From Macrolepiota albuminosa (lineage: Eukaryota; Basidiomycota; Agaricomycetes; Agaricales; Agaricaceae), in assembly GCA_027475525.1 (NCBI GenBank), contig JAMWFC010000037.1, positions 67,419-131,418 of the forward strand: a DNA stretch of 64,000 bases. The letters run 5' to 3'. Of this stretch, positions 35,306 through 46,682 are shown piece after piece. The notes under the pieces are model-generated. The model was not told the origin of the DNA. It worked only from the letters and a program-made list of their open reading frames with translations, and searched no databases. The translations under genes were made by a program, and so were the position numbers. The first letter of the stretch is position 1, and each line of letters opens with the position of its first letter.

Positions 35306-36392
35306 TCATCGCACAAATGACCACGTCTTAATCGACTGATCCATCACGATGGGGCGCACACGCCGCACGACGCGCGTCTCGGTGCTCGCGTCGGAGTCCG
35401 AACCACAGTTGGAGTCAGAGTCGGAGTCGGGGGCAAGAAAGTGCCGTGAGCCCGAGACGGAGAGGAGCAAGGGGCGCAGCGGGTGGAACGCGACGGAGCC
35501 TACAGCGTCTACGACGAGAGTCAGTAGTGTGGCGGTGGAGCCAAGGAATGGGGCAGAACTCACCGTCGTGTGCGGGGAACTCGAGGACGGGACGCGTGTG
35601 TTTCGTAGTTGTAGTCACAGTCGCGGTCGGGGTGGATGCCTCTGGGTCATGGAGGTCGAATACCGATATCGACCCACACTAGAAGACGACCGTTTAGGAA
35701 GAGCAAAGAAAACAAGGAGGAAGCACACGTGATTGCCCGAGGCAAGCCACCGGCCAGCGGGGTCAATGTCGAATTTGATTTTCTGGTTCGTGCGGGTGGT
35801 GTCGTCATGTGGGAGGACGTATACGGCGAGTGTGGCGCAGTGAGGGGTGAGAAGGACGATGTGACTGGGGGACTCGCCTGTGTCACGCCGGCCCGGGGTG
35901 TGGCGGAAAGGAAGATGACGGGTTCAGACTGAGCGGAGGAGAAGAGGGCAATGTTGGCGGGTGTGGGAGAAAGGCTGCCGGCGGCATAGAGGTCCGAGGC
36001 GTGCGAGGGCACGAACGCGAGGGCGGAGATGATGCCTGGCGCGGTATCACGTGACTGTCATGTGACGATGCGGGGACAACACTGACCTTTGAGACCGTCT
36101 TTGCTTTTCCTGGAGGGTGTGGTGGGGAGACGCGTGCCCGGGCCAGGGTGGGAAACGTCGAAGACCTCGATGGCGTTGTGGAAGCCGCAGTAGAGCCTGG
36201 ATGAGTGAGACGGGTGAGCGGGCCGGGGTGGAGAGGACGTGCCGGGAGGCAAAGAGGTCGAACGCAAGACTGTGTGGGGCAACGTGGCGTTTGCGGTGGT
36301 CGACAATGGGGTACAACGCGCGCAGCTGTGGGGCGTGGATTAGCGCAACCGTGAGAAAGTGAGCAGCTTACACGACCATCAGCATCAGCAAA
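35306..36392 (-). pseudogene. WDR79/TCAB1 (Swt21)-like WD40 protein, 5'-truncated
   Basis: WD40 protein related to telomerase Cajal-body protein 1, which in animals guides Cajal-body RNAs. Reading leftwards: LRALYPIVDHRKRHVAPHSLAFD; then, after a GC...AG intron of 46 nt near 36210, LYCGFHNAIEVFDVSHPG and SKKDGLKG-type sequence; then IISALAFVPSHASDLYAAGS and GVTQ; then TNQKIKFDIDPAGRWLASGN, SISVFDLHDP, and finally DAVGSVAFHPLRPLLLSVSGSRHF ending SIKTWSFVR with the stop at 35306. Introns are 46-60 nt. The blade-forming N-terminal half is absent: homology ends near 36392 where repeat-like DNA begins. A long acidic Asp/Ser run precedes the C-terminus. Probably a truncated copy, unless a very long 5' intron is present. 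Confidence 0.7.
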
Positions 36393-36961
36393 GTCTGAAT
36401 GTCTGGTCTCGGCTAGAGTGATCTGTCACTGGCTGTCAAGTAATTGCCAGAGCCACAGTACTCCAGACAAGGTATATAGCTGCCTAGTGCTAGATAGTTC
36501 TGGATGGTACTGGACAGAAGTTCAATCCTGCCAAGACCTATACATTAGTCTTTTTCTGTATAATACAGTCAATTACTGTCTATTGCAGGGGGAATGGACT
36601 GCACTGTCAAAATCTCATATCTGAATAGTTCTGGATCCCTAGCTCAAACTGGATAGGATGCAATGAATGCGGTTCAAAATACAGCATATATTCCATACAT
36701 ACAGTACACTAATATTACACTAATATTATGTATGCTACACGTTGTACACATATAATACAATAATAATGTAACAAGTCCAAAAACAGGTCCAAGATAGGTC
36801 AACATCCATGTCCAAGATAGGTCGATGTCCAAAACAGGCCCAAGAAACACCATAACGACTAGTTCAGGTCAACTTCAAAGTTCAAATTTTCAAGAGTATG
36901 GGTCTGATTGCGAAGTCATCTGCAAATTCTATTAGTAAAAAGAATTCAAATCTGCTGCTAC
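36393..36961. other. AT-rich repeat-like spacer
   Basis: Contains repeated words such as aggtccaagataggtc and aacaggcccaag around 36780-36850, and an AT-rich tract at 36690-36770. No gene. It is the sequence that replaces the 5' end of the WDR79-like gene. Confidence 0.5.
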
Positions 36962-38454
36962 TCACTGTCCTGCCTCAGCGATCTTCTTCAAAGTGGTCTG
37001 GAGAGACCTCCAATGATAATCATTGGCTTTAACTTGTTCAAGCAGTTTCATGTGACCTTTCCATGCCGCTTTATACTTTGGAGTTGCTTTGAACTTAAGT
37101 TTTTCCTGTCTGCCTGTAGCAGCATATTCATCCAAACAATTCAAAATCTGGAATGATAAATCATTACGGGAGAAAAAAACAAGAGAGAAAAAAACAATAC
37201 CACAGTGGCTGCCATTGCTAGACATTCCTCAGGAAATGTTGTTTCAAACTCATGGGGAAACTTTGCAGCAAGTGTGTTTGGACCATCATAAAAGAATTCA
37301 GCACAAAGTTCTCTCAGAGCAGGATGACCAAAGTTTCTTGTTTTTCCCTAGAATAATGATGAGAAAAGCTGCAAGGAAAAAGAGCGACTCACATTCTCAT
37401 TTGTTCCACCTCTGAGAAACATGGATTTTTGAAGAAGTTCTTGAATGTTTGTATGTATTTCTTGATACATATGGTCTTCATTATAACCAGCTTCAAGTCG
37501 AGGCATCAAAGCTTCATTATAGCATCAAATAACTACTTGTGATCCAAGTTTTTTCATAGCTGATCGATTATTCATCATGTTCTGGATGAGCTAAAGTAAA
37601 AACATCAATGTCAAGAAATAAGTAGCGAGCCCCATGCTCACAACTGCAGTCATAGCCTTCAAATTTTTCTGGGCTGAAAGACAGAAGTCAAAGACTTGTC
37701 TTATAAGTTCGCAAGACTCACTCATATTCAAAGGACCACAGACAGGGTCAGCTTCATAGACTTCAATCTGCTCTGAAATTATTCTCTGAGCAAGCTCTAC
37801 ATCAGCTGGCTCTTCTAAGAGTGGAAAAGGATTGCGAAAATGACACTCAAGTCTATGCCAATCCTTGGCATAATCCATAACTGTTCCCCAGGCCCCAGTG
37901 AAATCGCTGGTATTAGTATGTGTCCTAGCTTTCTTCTTTTGATCTGTAATCTCTTCTTCTTGACTATCGTCAGATGGGTCTTCTTGACAATCTAAATTGC
38001 TCTGTTGTGGACCAGAGGATACAGTAGACTGATGAGGCAGAGAGCCTTTTTTAAAGATGCCTACATATGAGGAAGTAACAGTGCTAGTGTGTGAGGAGAT
38101 AGGGCCTGCATGTAAGGAGGAGGTAGGGCCTGCATGTGAGGAGGTAGGACCTGCATGTAAGGAGGTAGGACCTGCGTGTGAGGAGGTAGGGCCTGTGCAT
38201 AAAGAGGAGGTTGGGCCTGCAAATGAGGGGGTAGAGCCTGCATGTGAGGAGGTAGCATGTAAAGAGGTAGAGCCTGGGCATGAGAAGGTGGAGGTAGTGC
38301 ATAAGGAGGTAGGGCCTGCACATGAGGTAGAGCTTGAGGTGGAGCCTGCGTGTGAAGTAGAGCCTGCACATGAAGTAGAGCCTGCATGTGAAGTAGAGCC
38401 TGCATGTGAAGTAGAGCCTGCACGTGAAGTAGAGCCTGCACGTGAAGTAAGAAG
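36962..38454 (-). pseudogene. Decayed DUF6532-like gene with repetitive N-terminus
   Basis: Minus-strand multi-exon coding remains. The first part (38454-38060) is a repeat of HAGSTS/HAGPTS units coded by a minisatellite. Then comes an acidic linker (DPSDDSQEEEITDQKKK), a helical domain (DYAKDWHRLECHFRNPFP, ESCELIRQVFDF), then, past introns, LREL-C-EFFYDG, FPHEFETTFPEECLAMAATV and NCLDEYAATG-type segments ending at 36962. That C-terminal pattern matches the DUF6532 family common in Agaricomycetes and often near transposons. An in-frame TGA near 37527 and the LTR abutting the first exon show it is broken. Function of the family is unknown. Confidence 0.5.
38060..38450. repeat. Coding minisatellite, units of 15-21 nt (mainly 18)
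   Basis: Units like gtagagcctgcatgtgaa and ggtagggcctgcatgtgagga repeat about twenty times with variation. On the minus strand they encode (S/A)-H-A-G-(S/P)-T-S units. The six-codon period preserves frame on both strands, which creates a long shadow ORF on the plus strand. Confidence 0.85.
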
Positions 38455-38974
38455 TGTAAGGATGACCTCTAGAGGCTGTGGCTCAGTCACACAGCTGGCA
38501 GAGAGAGATCCAAAGTGTATTAGAGTATGTACTGACAATATCATAATAACTACTCACCTGGCAGAGGAAGATCCAAAGAGAACAAGTCTAGGGATTCCCT
38601 ATGCCAGGTTGGACACTTCTGGGGCTTCTGAAGCATGGGAAACAACTGTACAGTACAACAAAACCTTAAAAAACTTGAAAATTGACTAACCAAACAACTG
38701 TGCAAACAAGGCAGGAAAACTCCAGACTTTAGAAGTCAGAAAGGCAAACTCTGGCTTATATAAGCAGTCTGGAAGTGGTGCTGAAGGGCCCACACTTGTC
38801 TGAATGATAGCTAAAGAACCAGAGCACCTCAAAGGTTGAGAATAGTACTAACAGATAGTGTTGAGAGAATAGAAACAGCAAAATGGGAGAATGATAGAAG
38901 AAATAAGGAAATGAATGAAAGGAGAGTGAAGGAATAAGGAGTGAAAGAAGGAAAAAATGAGAAGTCCCCTGACA
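38455..38974 (+). repeat. L5 LTR, 520 bp, no target duplication
   Basis: Starts TGTAAGG and ends CTGACA like the other L5 copies. The flanking 5-mers differ (agaag and cgtcc), so it is either the product of recombination between two elements or one end of a rearranged element. The minisatellite gene lies directly left and a plus-strand ORF directly right. Confidence 0.85.
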
Positions 38975-39831
38975 CGTCCGTCTGTCCATCCCAACCATCA
39001 ACCTCCAACCGTCCAGCAGATCCTCTTCTGGTCAAGAGAAAGGGCAAGGAGTGGGCAATGGAGTCTAGTCACAGTGAGGACATTGTGGCTGGTGTAATGG
39101 CAGGAGTGGAGAGCTGTTTGGACAGGATGGAGAATGGGTTCCAGGAAGCATTGCGGGATGGGTTTGTCATGGCTGAGGAGAGCTGGTTACCGCATATTGA
39201 GGACTTCTTCCATTGCTACCAGACTCAAGTCAACATGCTCGGTGGCCACATAGAAACCCTGCAAACCAATGTTTCTCTTGTGGGTAAGATGCTTGCATCC
39301 CATGACAGATGCATCCGTCAGATGGAAGAGCAGATCTGCCATATTCAGGGTATGATTGACACTTTGCAGAGTCAACTTCACATCTTCACCCATCCCTCCA
39401 GTCCATCAGCTCAGAATGATGTGGCAGTGCATCCAACAGGGCACAGTGGACTTGGACCCATCATTGAAGAGGAAGAAACCACTCCTGACCCCACTGCTGA
39501 CCAATCCCCTGCCACTGCTGACGTATCCATTTCCACTGGTGACACCTCTGCCCTTGCCACTGACCAATCCCATCATGCCACTGACTTATCTGCTCTCACT
39601 GTCGCTTCATCCCTGCTTCAACAAATATCCTCAGGGACATCTCCCGCACAAACATCTCCATCATCTCCTCAACCATCTTCCGTCCCTCCGCCAGTCCCTG
39701 CCAAGGACCCTCTCCCTGGCCCAAGGGGATGGGCTCACAGCAACTCCCAAAGTAGTCAGCCACTGATGCAATGGACCCGATCATCCAGTCGGCTTACTGA
39801 AAGATGGAAGACAACAGAAGACAAGTGAAGA
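38975..39831 (+). CDS. Coiled-coil, gag-like protein of unknown function (partial)
   Basis: An open frame enters from the L5 LTR and stops at 39826-39828. The non-LTR part is about 284 residues. An internal ATG (MESSHSEDIV, 39058) begins a helical coiled-coil-like region (GVESCLDRMENGFQEALRDG, HIETLQTNVSLVGKML, DRCIRQMEEQI), followed by a Ser/Thr/Pro-rich tail. This layout resembles capsid-less gag proteins of fungal LTR elements but no zinc knuckle is present. It may be the internal remains of the element that owned the LTR, or a host exon truncated by it. No stops interrupt the frame. Confidence 0.4.
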
Positions 39832-39855
39832 TGGATGGTTGATTACTCCACAGTA

Positions 39856-40011
39856 TTTTTTTTTTGTTATGATAGACATTGACATTGCTACATTTTTGTA
39901 ATACTATAGTTTATAAAAATGTAATGTAACATTTTTTTTTTTGTTATGATAGACATTGACATTGCTACATTTTTGTAATACTATAGTTTATAAAAATGTA
40001 ATGTAACATTT
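39856..40011. repeat. Tandem duplication, 77-nt period (likely assembly overlap)
   Basis: Two copies of an AT-rich 77-nt segment (units from 39856 and from about 39933) that differ only by one T in a homopolymer. Same period as the other seven. Confidence 0.9.
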
Positions 40012-42215
40012 CCCCTTCCCCACATCAATGACAGTGGACTGGTCAAATGACCTTAGTGCGGCTGCTACTCCTTTTTGCTGGTGTAGGCATATCAATGTAT
40101 TGAGCTGCATCCTCCTGTAACATTTGTGCTTGAGACTTGCAGGGTCACTTGGAATTTGTTGACAATTGGTTAGGCAATGCCTTGCACTTCTTTTGGTTTT
40201 GTAATGCTGGCCTTCCCTCACCTTCAAATTGGTCATTGTCCTCATCTTAAAGAATGTCGAGCACCCTTCTTGACACTCTATATCTAGGAGAACCATCACT
40301 AGGGCCATTAATTGGAGGGTCTGGATAGCTCCATCCTCTTTGTTGTAAGAGGTGTATGGTAGTAGCATCTACCACTGCTGTATCATCACCACATTTGTCA
40401 TGAACGGATTTATTGTGAGCAGACTCGTCATGAGCAGAAGCTGATACATTTGGTTGGGATTCATTGTGAACCATGATCTGTTGTGGCACTGAGGCTGTGG
40501 AGTGTGTGGTGAGTGCAAGACAGGAGGTTCCTCCTGTAAGTCAGGCAGTGGTGTGTGTGGTATGCTAGGTGACAGGAAAAGTGTAGGCCCCAGTTGCTAC
40601 TTCAAGTTGGCTGCAGATCCAGTGACTAAAGTGGATCCGCCATCAGCAGCTCCATCATTAGCGATAGTTCTACTGTTGCCATCAACTACCGCTGATGGTG
40701 TTGGCCTCTGTTTCCAATTTTTCCCTGCATTTTTGCATGTAGCCTTACATGCTGCTGCATTTTTTTCACAATCAGCTTGGGTGCCATACTCAGCAGCTAC
40801 TAACTGCTTGTGACAGTTGAGATAAACTGTCCAGCAGAAGGTGTCACCGGATTCATACTGTCCTTGATGGTCTCTCCAGAAGTTCAGCAGATACAATAGC
40901 TTAGGCCGACTAAGATTATGGAGATCTTGGAATATCAGACCCTCTGGAAGATACCTTGAATGTATGAATTGCTGATCATTGGTCCTCACTGCCTTGTAAG
41001 GAGCAGATTTATACTGGTAACCAGATGCAATTTCTAATGGAGTGATCAGATGATGAGCAAAGGTGGAGAAAACTAGGGTTCACTGTAATGAGTATTTAGA
41101 TAGTCCTGGACAAGCATTTCCAATTCTGCCCAAGTTTGAAATATATTTGGTCCTGGATCTGCTAGTAATATTGGGAATCCATCCCTATCCAAATCAAGAA
41201 TGAGGTCATGGCATGTAAGAATAGGAGGAGTCAAATCATAGGGTGATTGCATGTTGGACAGCATGTCTCTACCAAGAAGAGCAGATATGTAATCTATCAT
41301 CTTCTTGTTGAGATTACTAACAAGGTCAGGAAAGGAGTCTTGAAAGGTAGGTCAGTTAGCATGAGTCAAGTATGACATATTGTCATAACTATAATTGGTG
41401 TCAAAATTGTTTAAAGAATGATGGCACCACATACATTAATAGTCATGCCTTCATCTGCATACCAACCAACAACAGTCCAACTCAACATGCCCATCTCTCT
41501 AAATCAAAGCACATCTGCATTGTCCACATGCTTCAAACTATGCTTTTGGGCCTTCCTGAAGAGACAATGATTAGAAAGTGGAATCAAGCAGATGGATGTA
41601 CAACGAATAGAGGACAGATGGGGGATAGAAGGAGTACCAACTTGCGCTGAATTTCTGGCAGATTTTCTTTTTTGCTCCATTCTGCTGCCATCTTCTGTAA
41701 ACAACTTTCCTCCTGCAGTGTAAGTTGATGCATAACATTTTTGACAGCCACATTATATTGTGCAAATGCATCCAATCCTGAGGCATTGTGATCCTTACCC
41801 CTCAACAAGTTCTGGATCTCCTCATTTATCTCCTTTGCCATTGTCTGCTGGACAACATCTTGCAGTGAAGTTTTCAGGAGCACCTTTGGATCTTTATGCT
41901 GGTAATAAGGGTGCCAGCAATTCTTGATATACTGGACAACTTTCTATTCAAGCAAATAATATCTAGTTCTTTGCAATGAGTTGCTGTACCTACTTTCATT
42001 CTCTCTGCCTACTCTTCTTCTGTCTTTGGCTCTGTCCCCTTAGTGGCCCAGTAGTTGAAGATATCTATTAGAATTTTATCCTTCAAAATAGCAGTCCAAG
42101 CTTGAGGAGTAGTTGAGGAGCGGTAGAGTTTCTTGTATGGTTCAAAAATAGATCTTTCTTCTGCTGTAAATATCAGTTCCACTCATCTTTCTTTGGTGAA
42201 AATATTGGTTCAGGC
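39988..42215 (-). pseudogene. Multi-exon TE-associated hypothetical gene (agaric-expanded family)
   Basis: Reading leftwards from about 42200: SIFEPYKKLYRSSTTPQAWTAILKDK-like sequence, an in-frame TAG, an intron near 41940-41990, then KNCWHPYYQHKDPKVLLKTSLQDV and AAEWSKKENLPEIQRK; then MIDYISALLGRDML, LILDLDRDGFPILL (41073-41300), and SRYLPEGLIFQDLHNLSR followed by a Cys-containing segment (40597-40989). I recall this order from repeated hypothetical proteins of mushroom genomes, but no function is known. At least one stop and uncertain joins mark it as decayed. The gene is convergent with the ORF at 38975-39831. Confidence 0.45.
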
Positions 42216-42295
42216 GGTTGCAGGAGGGCAGACATGTTTGTAGACAATATAATTTTCTGCAACCACACAGTTCTCAACCAAAGGATCACATGATA

Positions 42296-45200
42296 AAATT
42301 GATCTCAATGCCAGTTCTGGTCAGAATAGAGGGCAAGAATGCCAATAGTATACAAGATGAACCTGAACCATCAGCTACAGTTACACCAGGAATTGAACCA
42401 TCTCCAAAAAAAAGAAATAAAGGAAGTAATGTTAAACCTGCTGAAACAAGAAGACCAGAAACTTCAAAGGAGTTTGCATCAAGAATAGCATGTCATTTTG
42501 TCCTTAAAGACCCTCAAGAACAAAAGGAGGGCAGGTCCAAGGGGAAAACTGACTCTGTTAAAGAAAGACTGGTTATAAGGATACCAGCAAAAAAGACTGC
42601 AGGTGCTAAGTCTAATAATGAGAAACAAGAAAGAAATGAGCATTTAGCTGCACAATCAAAAGATCTATAAGGACAGATCGAAGCATTGCCACCAATATTA
42701 ATTGAGGAACTGTTGAGAGGAAGCAAATAGCCAATAGACCTCCTAGATGCAATAAGAAATTGATATTCTGAAGATAGTCTGTTCAAAAAGATATTAGAGA
42801 ATTCTAGAGCATACAAAAACTTTGAGTGCAAGAAAGGGCTGATCTACCTCAGATCTGCCACAGAAAGAATACTATGTATTCTCTCTATCATCGTGAAGGG
42901 ACGGAGTATATGTGAAATTGTTATATCAGAAGCACATTTCCTGTCAGCTTATCTGGGACATAAAAAGACATATATATACATATTTGCATGAAATAGTATG
43001 GTAGAAAACTCTGGATAAGGACATAAAAAAGTACTATGAAATGTGCATAACTTGCATGCATAGCAAGCCCAACAATCAGCACCTGTATGGCCTCCTTAAC
43101 TCTTTGAAAATACCGACTCAACCTTGGGAAGTGATAGAAATCAACTTCCTAGGCCCCTTGCCAGAGTCCAAAGATTGTAACGGTACCTATGATGCTATAA
43201 CAGTCATAATAGACCTGCTGACTGGAATGGTGCATATTATACCTAGTCGTACTGACTATACTGCCTGAAACATTGCTGTAAGGGCGACCTCTAGAGGCTG
43301 TGGCTCAGTCACACAGCTGGCAGAGGGAGATCCAAAGTGTATTAGAATATATACTGACAATATCAAGGTAGCTACTCACCTGGCAGAGGGAGATCCAAAG
43401 AGAACAAGTCTAGGGATTCCCTATGCCAGGTTGGATGCTTCTGGGGCCTCTGAAGCATGGGAAACAACTGTACAGTACAACAAAACCTTAAAAACTCGAA
43501 AATTGCCTACACAAACACTTGTACAAATAAGGGGCAAACTCTGGCAAACTCTGGCTTATATAAGTGGTCTGGAAGCGGTGCTGAGTGGGCCCACACTTGT
43601 CTGAATGGTGGCTAAAGAACCAGAGCATCTCAAGGGCTGAGAGTGGTACTGACAGATAGTGTTGAAAGAATAGAAACAGTAAAATGAAATAATGTCAGAA
43701 GAAATAAGAGAATGAATGGAAGGAGAGTGAAGAGATAAGGAGTGAGAAAAGGAAGAAATGAGGAGTCCCCTGACAATTGCTAAATTAATGTTTAGTGAGG
43801 TATATAAACATCACGGCTTACCTAGAGCAATTGTCAGTGACCAAGACTCTTATTTTACTAGTACTTTCTAGAACTCAACTCCAAATGTTGTCTGCATACC
43901 ATCTGGAGCCAGATGGTTCCACTGAAAGAGCAAATAAAACTATTACTCAAATGATCTGGCAATGTATTGATTCTACACAAAAAAATTGGGTGGCTAAGTT
44001 ACATGCAGTAGAGTTTGCGATTAACTCTGCACAATTGGAATTTACGGGATACTCACCCTTTTTTCTAAATACTGGCCGAATGCCAAGGCCAATGATATAG
44101 CAAACTGCCCCTAGATCAGAGTTTCCAGGTGTACAGGTCTTCACTCAGCAACTATGTTTAGCCATCATGGCTGCATATAATAGTATTATCAGTGCTCAGA
44201 TAAAGCAGACCCAAGATGCCAACCATAAGAGAAGGATGGTACCTTTCACTATAAATGATTTAGTTCATGTCTCTACTGAGAACATGAGTTTTCCAAAAGG
44301 ACTTACTCAAAAATTTATCCCCAAGTTTGTAGAACCTTACTCTATTGTTGAGGACTATGGAAACCATTCTTTTCAGGTTAAACTACCTGCTGACATGAAG
44401 CAGAGAGGAATTCATAATGTTTATCTTGCTTTCCTGCTCTGAATATATAAGCCTAATGACAATCAATTGTTTCCCAGTTGCTTGGATGAACAAATCATTA
44501 ATGAGGATGCAAATGAGTGGGCCGTTGACAGAATTGTGGTGCACAAAGGCACCATACAAAATGCCATATTTGAGGTTCTCTGAAAAGCTGGAGATAAGAC
44601 TTGGATGAGTTATTCACAAGTAGCAGAACTTGAGATAGTGACTCCCTACCTCAATCTGCTGGAGATAGACAATATTTCCAAACTACAGGAGGGTGTGGGT
44701 ATCCCACCCTCTGATGATTCACAGTCCTATTTGGAGAGCCTTGAGCTAGTGCCATATTTAAGTGAGGGAGGATTTACCTGCAAGATTGATCAGGATCTCC
44801 TATCCCAATCCCCCCCTCACCTCAGCCTTTTCTCCATCAGCCTCTCTCTCAATCTTGTTTTCATGCCTCCCTACCAATCCCATTATGGCTGTGGAGGGCA
44901 CCATGGCCCCTTTAATTACCTGAGCCATTGACATAAACATCAAGCCAATCCTCCAAACTAGCCTTGCCACATATGGGTTCGACAGGACTCAAAAACCCAG
45001 CTTGTTTGTATAACTCCCCCCAATGCAAAGCATGGCTACACCCTTCACTTCCTTCAGATGGTTGAATATCTGTCTTTCAACTGGAAATTATGCAGAAGGA
45101 GAGGATGCACCCAAACTGCTACTCCCTTTGGTTTCAATGCCTTTGCTAAAGTCTTCAATTCAGTGCCTGAAGATCAGTACAAGTACCAGTTTGCGACATA

Positions 45201-46058
45201 TGACAACCATACTGATAAATAAAAGATACCTGATCATAGGGTCTGATCAGAACATATTTGCACTTGTTTTGTGGGTAGAGAATGATATTGTGATCTACTT
45301 ACTATGGGGCTAATCACTAATCATGGCCATGTCAACTCAGGTATGCTCAAAACCACCCTGGCTGTGTTGCAACAGCCTTACATTGCTAACTTGACCAAGC
45401 ATTTGTTCTATCAGAGATGCTGCGATGAATGCAGGGAGCAAGACAATGAGGACAGCAATGAGTCCTACTCCAATAACAGCAATGTGGGTGACTTATCTGA
45501 CAATGAGTCGTGACATGATCAATCATGCTCACCCATTTGTGGTTCAAATCCCCTTAATCCACCTCCCATGCTGCCCAGCTCTCAGAGGTCTGTTCAGCAT
45601 GGATCCCTGCCTGTCCTATCAAATACAGAAGTTGGAAGGAATTTCCAAGGCAGTCTTATGGTTTGAGAAGTAGATGGCTCATTCCTGGAAAATTGATATG
45701 CACCTGATAGTCTCCGAGAGACTTGTGATCCCTCTCTGTTGATGGGCCCCATTGCCAAAGAAGATATTCAGATGAAGGGCCTGGATTCTACCAAGACCAA
45801 TGTCAGATTATTCAATCTTGATTTTGAGCTTGACATTGGTGTTTGAAGAGGGCTTAACCTGTGGCCAATATGTCGACCTTCAACTTTTGAATTTTGATTG
45901 CTTTGCTTACTGGCCCATTCTAGCCAGTCTCACATGCTCCTTTGATCTATTGAGTTTTACCCTTACTCTCTTTTAGAACTTATTTCCTTACTAGTTACTA
46001 ATTATTGTTGTGGTATCATGGAGCTGAGCCAGGACCACCTGTTTGGCTGGAGGGCATA
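42296..46058 (+). pseudogene. G1 copy B: decayed Ty3/gypsy pol (RNase H linker to 3' end)
   Basis: Second copy of the G1 family, close in sequence to copy A over 42296-45261 and interrupted by the solo LTR at 43277-43775. The linker ORF (42218-42670) includes about 150 nt missing in copy A. Integrase fragments lie at 43041-43268 and 43795-44100 (AYHLEPDGSTERAN, with the DDE glutamate). The C-terminal GPY region is at 44167-44442 (KFVEPYSIVEDYG). Several TGA codons occur at the same positions in both copies (for example 4600 and 43266), so the copies share a dead ancestor or suffered the same CGA-to-TGA changes. From 45262 on the sequence is unique to this copy and leads to a polypurine tract at 46049. 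Confidence 0.82.
43277..43775 (+). repeat. Solo LTR (L5), 499 bp, with 5-bp target duplication and empty site
   Basis: TGTAAGG...CTGACA, flanked by attgc at 43272-43276 and 43776-43780. Copy A of the host element keeps the uninterrupted site (aacattgctaaatt, 4606-4610), which proves the insertion and its boundaries. Confidence 0.95.
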
Positions 46059-46271
46059 TGTAGTGGTTTTGTGCCTACGTAACCTATATATCCATATATT
46101 TTATCTCACTCACATCACTCTCCTTGACAACCGCTTAGTACAGTTTATATACAAGAACTTGTGTGTAGTTAGGTAGCTTTCTCACAATCGAGGACTTACT
46201 CTAGTTCACACCACGAGAGACTCTGAACCATGTGCCATGACCCAAGCCTAATCCAGCTGACTCCCATCACA
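46049..46271 (+). repeat. Polypurine tract and 3' LTR of G1 copy B
   Basis: The purine run ggagggca (46049-46056) precedes TGTAGTGG at 46059, and the candidate LTR ends CATCACA at 46271 (213 bp). It contains AT-rich TATA-like sequence near 46090. The end is set by TG...CA and by where the inverted L5 LTR begins. Confidence 0.55.
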
Positions 46272-46682
46272 CTCTTTCACTTTACTGCTTCTATTTTTTC
46301 AACACTATCTATCAGTACTACTTTCAGCCTCTGAGGTGCTCTGGTTCTTTAGCTATCATTCAGACAAGTGTGGCTGCTTCAACATCACATACAGGCTGCT
46401 TACATAAGCTAGAGTTTGCCAGAGTTTGTCCCTTGTTTGTGCAAATGTTGGTGTTGTCAATTTTTAAGTTTTTTAAGGTTTTGTTGTCCTATATAGTTGT
46501 TTCCCATGCTTCAGAGGCCCTAGAAGTGTTCAACCTGGCATAGAGAATCCCAAGATTTGTTCTCTTTGGATCTCCCTCTGCCAGGTGAGTAGTTATTATG
46601 ATATTGTTAGTATGTAATACACTTTGGATCTCCCTCTGCCAGCTGTGTGCCTAAGCCATAGCCTCCAGAAGTTGTCCTTACA
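46272..46682 (-). repeat. L5 LTR, inverted, 3'-truncated (411 bp)
   Basis: The reverse complement starts TGTAAGG at 46682 and follows the other L5 copies to about the last 90 bp, which are missing at its left side where the G1 LTR begins. It is the most diverged of the four copies by eye. Confidence 0.8.

Noticed and set aside
38060..38450. Possible CRISPR-like array
   Set aside because: Short units repeat head to tail without unique spacers and this is a eukaryote; it is a minisatellite.
38057..38689. 210-codon plus-strand ORF of EVEPAC-type repeats
   Set aside because: Shadow of the minisatellite, whose 18-nt period keeps both strands open; it runs into the LTR.
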